Part shown: positions 8,308 through 16,222 of the stretch, piece by piece
Layout: each line of letters starts with the position of its first letter
Position numbering within the stretch: the first letter of the stretch is position 1
Assembly: GCA_947447265.1 (NCBI GenBank)
Contig: CANFKC010000003.1
Span: 62,001 to 126,000 of the forward strand
Origin: Chitinophagaceae bacterium
GTDB lineage: Bacteria > Bacteroidota > Bacteroidia > Chitinophagales > Chitinophagaceae
DNA length: 64,000 nt
Direction of reading: 5' to 3'
Made by a program: the position numbers and the translations under genes
The notes under the pieces: generated by a model
What the model was told of the DNA's origin: nothing
The model's input: the letters and a program-made list of their open reading frames with translations, nothing else
The model's database searches: none

Positions 8308-9135
8308 TCAGTTATAAATTAGGGTGGTTACCTGTACAGCTATCATGTCAATAATAAATACGCACAATGAGCCGATCACAACAGCTGAGTTGGCGGCTTC
8401 GCCTACGCCCTCGGTGCCTTTATTTGAATTATAACCTTTAAAGCAACCGATGATGCCTATTGCAAGACCAAACACAAACGTCTTTATGGTTGCGGGAATC
8501 ACATCTGCAAATTCCAGTTTTTCAAAAGCCTGCAAGAAGTATAGGTGAAAGCTCACATCGCCTTTAATGTTTACGCCCACGTAGGATCCGTAAAGACCTA
8601 TTGCGTCAGATATAATAACCAATACGGGTAGCATAAGCATGGCGGCCATTACGCGGGTAACGACAACATAATTGAATGGATTGATTCCGGAAACTTCCAT
8701 TGCGTCTATCTGCTCGGTAACTTTCATTGACGCCAGTTCTGCGCCGATACCCGAGCCTACTTTGCCAGCAAATATTAGTGCGGTAATAACCGGACCAATT
8801 TCGCGCACAATTGAAACAGATACCATTGCCGGGATCCAGGATTCTGCGCCAAATTCTGAAAGGGTAGGGCGCGATTGTATAGTTAATACAAGCCCCATAA
8901 TAAAACCAGTAATACCCACGAGTGGCAAGGTTTTATATCCTATGAGGTAGGCTTGTTTGGCAAATTCTTTAAACTCGTATGGTGGCTTTATTAATTCTCT
9001 GAAGAAATGGCCGGTAAACTGCGCTATGCCGGCAACCTCTTCAAAAAACAGTTTGAACGCTGAAGGTGAGGCTTCTTCTTTTGCGGGTGCTTTACCTGCA
9101 ACAGCACTATGGAGTATCTGATCGTCTTTTGACAT
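8308..9135 (-). CDS. MlaE-type lipid ABC transporter permease
   Basis: A 275-residue permease with five to six membrane helices. It contains the MlaE family core FIMGLVLTIQ, then VREIGPVITALIFAGKVGSGIGAE and ASMKVTEQIDAMEV, the conserved cytoplasmic coupling region. An N-terminal extension of about 35 residues precedes the first amphipathic helix. It stands between an AI-2E family permease (upstream, 53-bp gap) and mlaF (2-bp gap). Predicted role: inner-membrane core for moving phospholipids between the membranes. Confidence 0.93.
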   Translation of the reverse strand: MSKDDQILHSAVAGKAPAKEEASPSAFKLFFEEVAGIAQFTGHFFRELIKPPYEFKEFAKQAYLIGYKTLPLVGITGFIMGLVLTIQSRPTLSEFGAESWIPAMVSVSIVREIGPVITALIFAGKVGSGIGAELASMKVTEQIDAMEVSGINPFNYVVVTRVMAAMLMLPVLVIISDAIGLYGSYVGVNIKGDVSFHLYFLQAFEKLEFADVIPATIKTFVFGLAIGIIGCFKGYNSNKGTEGVGEAANSAVVIGSLCVFIIDMIAVQVTTLIYN

Positions 9136-9188
9136 TTTGTGTTGTTTGATTAAGGTAAATGCTAACGGTGCTGGCAGGTGTTATTACT

Positions 9189-10301
9189 TTAGCTTGATTG
9201 GTTGGCAATAACTGTAAAGTTTGCTTTTGATACCGGTAGTATAAGTGGTTTCTTTATTACGTTGCCAAGTACATGGCCCCATGGTTTCAATGCTTCCACG
9301 TGGTCGCATATAACCTTGATTATTGCCGTGACGGGTATGGCGAGGAACATGCCTCCAAAACCCCACAAAGCTCCACCCGCAAGTACTACAATAATAGACA
9401 CCAGTGCATTGATCTGAACCTTTGAAGCTACTACCTTCGGTATAATGTAGTGGTTGTCTATAAACTGGATGATAAGATAAGAGACGAGCACCAGCAGCGC
9501 ACTCGATGGTGATTTGTTAGCTATGGCTAGTATCATAGGCATTGCTACCGCGATGATGCCACCTATATAAGGAATCACGTTTAGCAGTGCGCCAATTACA
9601 CCAAGCAGTATGGCATAGTCAACGCCTATTAATAACAAGCTTCCGGAATTAAGCGTCGCTACTATTATAGCTTCCAACATAAGGCCAACGAGATAGCTTT
9701 GTATAATTGTTTTGGTAGTCTTTAAGATATCATTGATGGCGGCATGCTTGCTGTGGCTGAAAAGTTCATGAATAAACTCAACCAGCAGAGGTTTGTAAAA
9801 TAATACCAGGAAGGTATAGACCGGTATCAGGAAAACAACTACTAATACGTTACCGATGTTGACGATGGTACGGCCAATCATCATTTTGCCGGTTTTGGCA
9901 ATTTCTGAGTTGGCTTCATTTACCCACCCGTGAACGGTGTCTATCCGGATGTTGAATTTTTCGGACACCCAGATGCTCATATCGTGCACCATAATGTTGA
10001 ATTTTTCAGTCAGCGCAGGAACAGAATCGCTGAACATTCCCATTTGGGAGGTGAGCACCCCTACAATAGAAAGTGAAGTGATGATAACAATGGTTAATGT
10101 TAAAGAAATAGCGATTACACGATTCACTTTTCTCCTCACAAAAAAATTGACGACGGGGCCCAATACAATGGCCAGTAGTATGGAGTAGATGATGGGAACT
10201 ATAATACCTTGCGCAATGTATAGCATGGCGAAAAAGGCCAGCATGCCAACACAGATAAGTGTAATTTTTGCGTAAAGTGGTATTTTTAAAGCTGCGTTCA
10301 T
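9189..10301 (-). CDS. AI-2E family transporter (PerM/YhhT-like)
   Basis: A 370-residue integral membrane protein. Helices cluster at the N-terminus (about 6-65) and in the C-terminal two-thirds, with the family signature GVIGALLNVIPYIGGIIA and the later FIDNHYIIPKVVASKVQINAL. The frame is open back to 10373, but the ATG at 10301 gives the natural family start (MNAALKIPLYAKITL). Members are trimeric exporters or Na+/H+ antiporters; the substrate is unknown. It is the first gene of the run leading into mlaE, mlaF and mlaD. Confidence 0.9.
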   Translation of the reverse strand: MNAALKIPLYAKITLICVGMLAFFAMLYIAQGIIVPIIYSILLAIVLGPVVNFFVRRKVNRVIAISLTLTIVIITSLSIVGVLTSQMGMFSDSVPALTEKFNIMVHDMSIWVSEKFNIRIDTVHGWVNEANSEIAKTGKMMIGRTIVNIGNVLVVVFLIPVYTFLVLFYKPLLVEFIHELFSHSKHAAINDILKTTKTIIQSYLVGLMLEAIIVATLNSGSLLLIGVDYAILLGVIGALLNVIPYIGGIIAVAMPMILAIANKSPSSALLVLVSYLIIQFIDNHYIIPKVVASKVQINALVSIIVVLAGGALWGFGGMFLAIPVTAIIKVICDHVEALKPWGHVLGNVIKKPLILPVSKANFTVIANQSS

Positions 10302-10396
10302 CGTAAGTGTAAAATTGCTTTTAAAGCATTGATATACTCTTACACGACTATGGGAAAAAATTACATTATTCACACGTAAGGCATACCTAAAATGAA

Positions 10397-10424
10397 AAAG
10401 AGGCTCCTAACTGAGAGCCTCTTT
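10397..10424. terminator. Perfect 10-bp GC-rich hairpin terminator
   Basis: AAAGAGGCTC (10397-10406) pairs with GAGCCTCTTT (10415-10424), with an 8-nt loop. It is a strong intrinsic-terminator shape with A/T flanks on both sides. It lies upstream of the AI-2E gene start and downstream of the minus-strand open frame at 10453-10793. This implies that something transcribed from the right ends here. Confidence 0.75.
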
Positions 10425-10452
10425 CGTAAAAAATGAGTTATTGCGTTTCAAT

Positions 10453-10793
10453 TCACCATGTAGGTTTCAATTGTCTCCGGGAAAACATGCTGTACATTTT
10501 ACGATGATCTATTTTAGCATTTGCATTTATGAGGTTGCCGGGATTTATAGAATTGAAGAAACGGTAGTGAGGATTGTTAATAGTTAGCACTAGAGGAACA
10601 CGGAAAGTATAGAACGCAAAAAAGTATTTGTCGATTTCTTCTTCGCGGGTGCAGGCGGCGGTTCGTGCAGGCGCGCCATAAAGGTGAGTAGCAGGTCGTG
10701 CTTTTGCTGGCGCCTTGTTGTCCTCCCTTTGTTGCGGTTTGTAGTTGAAAATATTACAGCAAGGTTTGGTGGTTGGTTGAGTGAGGTTTTCAT
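10453..10793 (-). pseudogene. Possible small gene split between two frames, unknown
   Basis: Two minus-strand frames abut. From ATG 10793, one reads MKTSLNQPPNLAV... to a stop at 10590-10592. An overlapping frame, shifted by one, is open through REEEIDKYFFAFYTF (about 10620) to a stop at 10453, with a protein-like tail (LINANAKIDHRKMYSMFSRR). Joining them near the GAAGAAGAAA stretch around 10635 would give about 112 residues. The strong terminator just downstream supports a transcription unit. No family recognised. It may also be non-coding. Confidence 0.3.
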
Positions 10794-10982
10794 AACATAA
10801 GTAATTTATTTGCTGAATAATTTTGTTTAGCTTTTTATCATGTTTGCTACAGAACAAAGTTGCGATGCAGATGGCGGTAATATGTTACACTGTAAAGGCA
10901 AAAAATTATAAGATTTACATTCCCTCTTAATAAATCGGAAAACAAATAGCCGAAACGTATTTTTTATACTTTTGGAGTAGGC

Positions 10983-11300
10983 TCAGGCTGCAATATTCCC
11001 GATTTTGCTGAGCATACTTTCTATAATAACCATTGCGTAGCGGTCGTGTTTTACATCCATAAGTTTGCAGAGCTGGTAAAATGCCATCGCCTCGGTTGCA
11101 CTAAGGGTAAGTGTGTATATCTCCTGCCCCTTTCTTGCCATCTGCAGCAATTTATATTTTAACTCACCCAGATAGGCCTGTAACAATTCCTGGTGCTCGT
11201 TTACCGGTCGAAAAGAGGCCAGCATGGTATCGCAAACTTCCACCATGGCTTCTAAGCGCTGATGGCTGATGCGAATTCCAATACTTCTTTTCTTATCCAT
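10983..11300 (-). CDS. Small helical protein linked to the DnaA-domain protein
   Basis: A 105-residue soluble protein, mostly helical (RLEAMVEVCDTMLASF; LLQAYLGELKYKLLQMA; TEAMAFYQLCKLMDV). No family recognised. Its start codon at 11300 lies inside the last 49 bases of the DnaA domain IV-like gene (stop at 11252), so the two are translationally coupled and probably act together. Nothing obvious follows for about 125 bp. Confidence 0.7.
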   Translation of the reverse strand: MDKKRSIGIRISHQRLEAMVEVCDTMLASFRPVNEHQELLQAYLGELKYKLLQMARKGQEIYTLTLSATEAMAFYQLCKLMDVKHDRYAMVIIESMLSKIGNIAA

Positions 11301-11713
11301 TTGTTTACCGATTTTAGCGCAGTTTCATATTTAAGGGTGAATTTCTCATCTCCTGCTGCCAATAGCATGGCAGCACGCGAAATGCCGTTGATGACAGAGG
11401 TATGATCCTGCCCGCCAAAAAGAACAGTAATATCATGTAAGGTGATACCCGGGAAAAACGAACGGAGCAGTGACGCGGCAATGAAGCGCAGATCAACAAA
11501 ATCCCTTTCACGCGATTTTACTTTATAGCAGGCTACATCCATACCTATTGCATCTGCTATCACTCTCAGCATTTGCTCTGGTGTTTTTGAGGTGTGGTAA
11601 TCGGGGCAAAGCACCAGCGTAACCCTCATGCCGGTTTTATTCATAATTTGTTGCTCTGCGGCACGCGTAATGTGCCTTGCGTCGTTTACTTGCTGCGGTA
11701 CTGTATAATTCAT
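11252..11713 (-). CDS. Stand-alone DnaA domain IV-like DNA-binding protein
   Basis: The ATG at 11713 gives 153 residues. Residues 75-112 match the helix-turn-helix of replication initiator DnaA domain IV: RFIAASLLRSFFPGITLHDI followed by FGGQDHTSV, corresponding to the DnaA signature FGGRDHTTV that reads the DnaA box. No AAA+ ATPase domain (no Walker motifs) is present, so it cannot be an initiator by itself. It may bind DnaA boxes as a regulator or competitor. It is divergent from an S24 repressor and has a well-formed promoter (TTTG-N21-TATATTTG, 11790-11822). It overlaps the following 105-residue gene by 49 bp. Confidence 0.8.
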   Translation of the reverse strand: MNYTVPQQVNDARHITRAAEQQIMNKTGMRVTLVLCPDYHTSKTPEQMLRVIADAIGMDVACYKVKSRERDFVDLRFIAASLLRSFFPGITLHDITVLFGGQDHTSVINGISRAAMLLAAGDEKFTLKYETALKSVNKWIRKEVLEFASAISA

Positions 11714-11789
11714 ATTTGCTGATTTACATGTTTTTTGGAAAAGTTGCCATCGAATAGTATTTTTGACACAGAAATAAACAATTGCACTA

Positions 11790-11822
11790 CAAATATACTC
11801 CAATTAATTTGACGATTCCAAA
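11790..11822 (-). promoter_or_regulatory. Bacteroidota-type promoter for the DnaA-IV-like gene
   Basis: Read on the minus strand: a -33 element TTTG (11822-11819), 21 bp, then the -7 element TATATTTG (11797-11790). This matches the Bacteroidota consensus TTTG-N19-21-TAnnTTTG. The expected start is near 11784, giving a leader of about 70 nt to ATG 11713. Confidence 0.7.
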
Positions 11823-11835
11823 TTTTGTGACAAAA
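11823..11835. promoter_or_regulatory. Palindromic operator candidate, TTTTGT-G-ACAAAA
   Basis: A perfect 6+1+6 palindrome directly beside the -33 element of the leftward promoter and 6 bp before the rightward -7 element. Position and symmetry fit the binding site of a dimeric XRE-type repressor, presumably the S24 protein encoded from 11855. One base change in either arm would break the symmetry. Binding is inferred. Confidence 0.5.
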
Positions 11836-11841
11836 TAGTTT

Positions 11842-11849
11842 TAACTTTG
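11842..11849 (+). promoter_or_regulatory. TAACTTTG -7 element of the repressor gene
   Basis: A perfect TAnnTTTG element ending 5 bp before ATG 11855. If used, transcription would begin at or within a few bases of the start codon, giving a leaderless or near-leaderless mRNA. No good -33 TTTG is found 19-21 bp upstream; TTTG at 11824 is only 14 bp away and lies inside the palindrome. Confidence 0.45.
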
Positions 11850-11854
11850 CTGTT

Positions 11855-12700
11855 ATGTATCTATCGGCCAATCTGAAATATTTAAGAAAGAAAAGCGGTA
11901 AAACGCAGGACGGGCTTAGCGCTGAGCTTAAAATAGGCCGGACTACAATTGCCAATTACGAATCGGGTATTAGTGAGCCGAACGTAGAAACACTTTGTGC
12001 TTTTGCCAAACATTTTAATGTTTCAGTTGATGACCTTGTGTCAAAAAATCTGGAAGTTGATGCTTTAATTATCAATGCTGCGGAAACAGGGCAGCCGTTT
12101 ATTGACCCTAAAGCCAATAAAACAGGAACCTTTACCGGAGTGCCTCGAGTAATTACTGTAGACAAAGAGGGGATAGATAACATTATATATGTTCCGGTAA
12201 AAGCGCGCGCCGGCTACCTGCTGGGTTATGGTGACGCAGAATTTATGGAACAACTCCCTACTTTCCGTCTGCCGGGCCTAAGCAATGCCACTTATCGTAT
12301 GTTTGAAGTTGAAGGCCCGTCAATGGCGCCAAACATACTGAATGGCGATAGGTTAATAGGAGAATGGGTGGAAAACCTAAATGATATACGCGATAACAGG
12401 GTATATATAGTAGTGCATTCTGGCGGGGTTGCGGTAAAAAGGGTGATCAACCGCCTGAAGGAACGTGGTAAATTATACCTGAAGAGTGACACGATTGCCC
12501 ACAGGCACGATTTCCCGACCATTGAAATAGATCCGGCTGACATCAGCGAAATATGGTATGGCCGGCTGAAGATAAGCAGTGATTTCAGCGAGCCTTCGGA
12601 AGTGTACCAAAGATTGGGCGACCTGGAAATGGATATGCTGGAGCTAAAGCAGAAATTAACGCCGGGAGACCCTACAATTAGCCTTAAAAAGCCTGACTAA
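11855..12700 (+). CDS. XRE-family repressor with S24 (LexA-like) peptidase domain
   Basis: 281 residues. The N-terminal helix-turn-helix (about 4-62, with KIGRTTIANYESGISEPN as recognition region) is joined by a linker to a LexA/CI-type S24 domain. Catalytic Ser156 lies in EGPSMAPN and Lys195 in GGVAVKRV. An Ala119-Gly120 pair in VKARAGYLLG is a plausible self-cleavage site. The protein ends in a short coiled-coil-like tail after residue 240. It is divergent from the DnaA domain IV-like gene, with a palindrome between them. This suggests a cleavable autorepressor releasing the neighbour under DNA damage; the induction is inferred, the domains are seen. Confidence 0.9.
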   Translation: MYLSANLKYLRKKSGKTQDGLSAELKIGRTTIANYESGISEPNVETLCAFAKHFNVSVDDLVSKNLEVDALIINAAETGQPFIDPKANKTGTFTGVPRVITVDKEGIDNIIYVPVKARAGYLLGYGDAEFMEQLPTFRLPGLSNATYRMFEVEGPSMAPNILNGDRLIGEWVENLNDIRDNRVYIVVHSGGVAVKRVINRLKERGKLYLKSDTIAHRHDFPTIEIDPADISEIWYGRLKISSDFSEPSEVYQRLGDLEMDMLELKQKLTPGDPTISLKKPD

Positions 12701-12742
12701 TAAAATAAAATGGTCCACATTAAAAAATGGCTGTTTTTCGCC

Positions 12743-12762
12743 TGTTGATAAGTTGTTGATAA
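12743..12762 (-). repeat. Tandem pair of DnaA-box-like sites
   Basis: The 9-mer TGTTGATAA occurs at 12743-12751 and 12754-12762; read on the minus strand both are TTATCAACA. This differs at one position from the DnaA box TTATCCACA. The starts are 11 bp apart, one helical turn, so the two sites face the same side of DNA. The pair lies 43 bp after the repressor gene and upstream of susC. Confidence 0.45.
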
Positions 12763-12956
12763 GGCCATCAGGACTTTTTTTTAACAAAAGCCCCAAAAAG
12801 CGCACTATTGTTAAGAAAAATGCAAAGAAGGCTTTGTTAATTCAATATCTTGATATAAATTCACCCCCCAATTGACTCTAAGTGGCTTAAACCGCCATGG
12901 AGGACTATTATTTTAAGAGGATACACCACTGCAATTTTTAAAGAAAAACAAACAGT

Positions 12957-15900
12957 ATGAAAAGAACTTTGTTACTATTTGTATTACTGCTTTCAGTTAG
13001 CATAGGAGCTTTTGCTCAAACGCATAACGTTACAGGTAAGGTATTAGACGAACTCGGTAAAGGCTACCAGGCCGCCGGTGTTTCGGTAAAAGGTACTGTA
13101 ATAGGAACTATTACAGATGCAAACGGAGATTTCAACTTAGATGTTCCAGATGGCAAGCAAACGCTTGTTTTCCAGGCTTTAGGTTACAATACTGTTTATG
13201 TAAGAGATAGCGGCCAGTCTGAAATAGTGGTTCGTCTTACCCTGAATGCAAGAACGTTGGAAGGTGCTGTGGTTACAGCGCTTGGCGTAAAAAGGGAAAA
13301 GCGTGAAGTAGGTTTTACTTCAACTACTGTAAGTGGTGAAGAACTGACTGCAGGTAACAATACAAGTGTTATTTCGGCTTTACAGGGTAAAGTTGCAGGT
13401 GCTAACATCAGCAGCTCTACAGGTGGTCCTGGTGGTTCTAGCCGTATCATCTTACGTGGTGAAAAATCAATCAACAAAAACAATAACGCCTTAATGGTTG
13501 TTGATGGTGTTATCACTAACAACTATGACCGTAGGTTAGGTAACTCTGATGCAACACAGTCATTAACTGATGTTGACTTCGGTAATAGCGGAAACGATCT
13601 TGACCCGGATGAAATTGAGTCTATCACAGTTCTGGAAGGTCCTGCTGCTGCTGCGCTTTATGGTGAAAGGGGTGCTTTTGGTGCGGTAATGATCACTACC
13701 AAGAAAGGTAAGCGTCATGAAAATAACAACAAAGCAAGCAAATTCGATATCACTTACAAAGCTACTTTCACACAGTCTGACATCTTAAAATTTGCTAATC
13801 TTCAGCATCAATATGGTCAGGGTAACCTTTACGCTGGTATAACTGACGACCGTCGCGAAAACTTTAGCTGGGGTTCACCATTCGATAACGCACTTCGTCC
13901 ATGGGGTCAGGTAATTGATGGCAAACAATTAGTAAAGCCATATTCTGACCAGCCTAACAACGTTAAAGACTTCTTTAACCATGGCCAGAATCTGAATAAC
14001 TATGTTGCATTATCAGGCGGTAGCGAAAACAGCACTTACTTCCTTTCCTTAAATGCATTGAACAGCCAGGGTGTTGTACCAAACACATTCTATAATAAAT
14101 ATAGCATGCGTTTCAACGCTACTACACAGTTCAGCAATAACTTCTACTCTAGTATCAACGTTAACTACATCAATTCTTATTCAAGGGCTGCATCTGGTGG
14201 ACAAGGTACTGGTTCTGTTTTGAGCAACCTTTACCAGACTGCACGTGACATTCCAGTTTGGGAATTGAAAGATCTGGAAAACAAATACTATTCAATGCAG
14301 TTCTATGACACTTTAGGTGTTGAAAGGTATGGTTATTATAATGCTTATTACAAAAACCCATATTGGGCTTCTAAATACTACGATAACCGCAACAAGACCG
14401 ACAGGTTAATGGGTGATGTTAACGTTGGTTTCAAAAAAGGAGCTTTCAATGTAGTTGACAGGTTAGGTCTTGACGTTTCTGATGACAGGACTACTTATAA
14501 GACTCCAACAAGCAATGCATCTCCGGTTGATGGTTTTTATTCTGGAAACCTTTACCAGAACAAAGGCGGCTTCGCTCAGTACAACAGTACTTTCTTTACT
14601 ATGAACAATGACCTGATGGTTACTTTCGCTCATGAAATGGGTAAAGATTTCGGTATCAACGTTCTTGCTGGTCATAACGCATCAATAACTCAAAGTGAAG
14701 CATTGAATGCTACAATCGATCCTTCAATTGGTTTGGTAATACCTAACTTCTACTACTTGGGCAACAATGCTGGTCCGTTGACTGCACTTAACCCAATCAG
14801 CAAAAGAAGGAGCCATGGCGTTTACGCTGACGTTAAATTAAATTTCCGCAGGGAATTATTTCTGGAGTTAACAGGCCGTAACGAATGGAGTTCAACTTTA
14901 CAGTTCGACCACAACTCATACTTCTATCCAGGTGCTAACGCATCATGGGTATTCACTGAAAGGTTGAATGGTACTAAGTTCAAGAAAAATGTAATGAACT
15001 ACGGTAAGATCCGGTTCGCTGCATCTGGTGTTGGTTCTTCAGGTATTGCTTATGCAAACAACCCTGCAGTTTATAGCCAAAGCGCAATCGTATCTGGTTT
15101 CGGTAGCATCCAGCCTCCGTTCAATGGTGTTCCAGCTTACTCTATTGGCTCTACATTCGGCCCTGCTAACCTTAGGCCTGAAAGGACCCGTGAGTTTGAA
15201 ATGGGTGCTGAACTTTCTTTCCTGAACGATCGTATCAGTACTGCATTTACTTACTATAACAACCTTACAATTGACCTGATTACAGCGGCACCATTGCCTC
15301 CGTCAACTGGTTTAGGTTTCCATTATCTTAACGTAGGCGATATCTCTAACAAGGGTGTTGAATTAAGCATGCGTGGTACGCCAATCAAAACTAAATGGGG
15401 TTTAACATGGGAGTTGTTCGGTACCTATACACGTAACAAAAACAATGTTGAGCGTCTTACAGGTGGCTTAGAGAATGTTGTTTTGGGTGGTACTAATGAT
15501 ATGGCTATTGTTGCTGCAGTTGGTCATCCAATGGGTACTTTCTTTGGTAATGATATTGCTTACCACGATGGTCATGCAGTTGTTGATGCTGCAACTGGTT
15601 TACCAGTAGCTACAAAAAAAGCTGTTTACAAAGGTTCTTACCAGCCGCGTTTCATTACTTCATGGGGAACTGACCTTACCTGGAAAGGCCTGAAATTACA
15701 TGCATTATTTGTTTGCAAACAAGGCGGACAGTTCTACTCAAAAACAAAGAGCGATATGGATTTCAACGGTACTTCAGAGATTACTACTGTTAACAACCGT
15801 AATCCTTATGTATGGAACAACTCTGTTAATCAGGTTGGTAACACAAACAACTACGTTAAAAATACAACTGCATTCTCTCCTTATGATTATTATGTAAATG

Positions 15901-16187
15901 CAGAAAATAAGGTTCCTGGTCAATATTTGGTCGATGCAGGTTTCGTAAGGTTGCAAGAGTTGACTTTATCTTATAAAATACCTGCTAAATACTACAAACG
16001 CAGTCCGTTTGGCGGGCTTGAAGGTGGTTTATTTGGTTCTAACCTGATATTGTGGACTTCTAAGAGCAATAAGTATAACGATCCTGAAGAAACTTCAAGT
16101 GGTTCTGCGAGCAATGCACAAGGCTTTAATTTCACTGCAAGCCCATCTCAGAGGAATTATGGTATCTTTATTAAAGCTACTTTCTAA
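12957..16187 (+). CDS. SusC/RagA-type TonB-dependent outer-membrane transporter
   Basis: 1076 residues. Signal peptide (about 1-20, ending GAFAQT), CarboxypepD_reg-like domain (about 23-105: VTGKVLDELGKGYQAAGVSV), plug domain (about 110-240: ISALQGKVAGANISSS ... GGSSRIILRG ... VLEGPAAAALYG), then a large beta-barrel ending in an aromatic residue (IFIKATF). Energised by TonB, it imports a large nutrient together with its SusD lid. SusD follows 35 bp later. The coding sequence uses a narrow set of GGT/GCT/AAC codons, unlike most neighbours, suggesting high expression. The substrate cannot be told, because no glycosidase or protease accompanies it. Confidence 0.96.
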   Translation: MKRTLLLFVLLLSVSIGAFAQTHNVTGKVLDELGKGYQAAGVSVKGTVIGTITDANGDFNLDVPDGKQTLVFQALGYNTVYVRDSGQSEIVVRLTLNARTLEGAVVTALGVKREKREVGFTSTTVSGEELTAGNNTSVISALQGKVAGANISSSTGGPGGSSRIILRGEKSINKNNNALMVVDGVITNNYDRRLGNSDATQSLTDVDFGNSGNDLDPDEIESITVLEGPAAAALYGERGAFGAVMITTKKGKRHENNNKASKFDITYKATFTQSDILKFANLQHQYGQGNLYAGITDDRRENFSWGSPFDNALRPWGQVIDGKQLVKPYSDQPNNVKDFFNHGQNLNNYVALSGGSENSTYFLSLNALNSQGVVPNTFYNKYSMRFNATTQFSNNFYSSINVNYINSYSRAASGGQGTGSVLSNLYQTARDIPVWELKDLENKYYSMQFYDTLGVERYGYYNAYYKNPYWASKYYDNRNKTDRLMGDVNVGFKKGAFNVVDRLGLDVSDDRTTYKTPTSNASPVDGFYSGNLYQNKGGFAQYNSTFFTMNNDLMVTFAHEMGKDFGINVLAGHNASITQSEALNATIDPSIGLVIPNFYYLGNNAGPLTALNPISKRRSHGVYADVKLNFRRELFLELTGRNEWSSTLQFDHNSYFYPGANASWVFTERLNGTKFKKNVMNYGKIRFAASGVGSSGIAYANNPAVYSQSAIVSGFGSIQPPFNGVPAYSIGSTFGPANLRPERTREFEMGAELSFLNDRISTAFTYYNNLTIDLITAAPLPPSTGLGFHYLNVGDISNKGVELSMRGTPIKTKWGLTWELFGTYTRNKNNVERLTGGLENVVLGGTNDMAIVAAVGHPMGTFFGNDIAYHDGHAVVDAATGLPVATKKAVYKGSYQPRFITSWGTDLTWKGLKLHALFVCKQGGQFYSKTKSDMDFNGTSEITTVNNRNPYVWNNSVNQVGNTNNYVKNTTAFSPYDYYVNAENKVPGQYLVDAGFVRLQELTLSYKIPAKYYKRSPFGGLEGGLFGSNLILWTSKSNKYNDPEETSSGSASNAQGFNFTASPSQRNYGIFIKATF

Positions 16188-16222
16188 ACCATTAATCTAA
16201 ACCAAGTTGTAAATTAATTATT

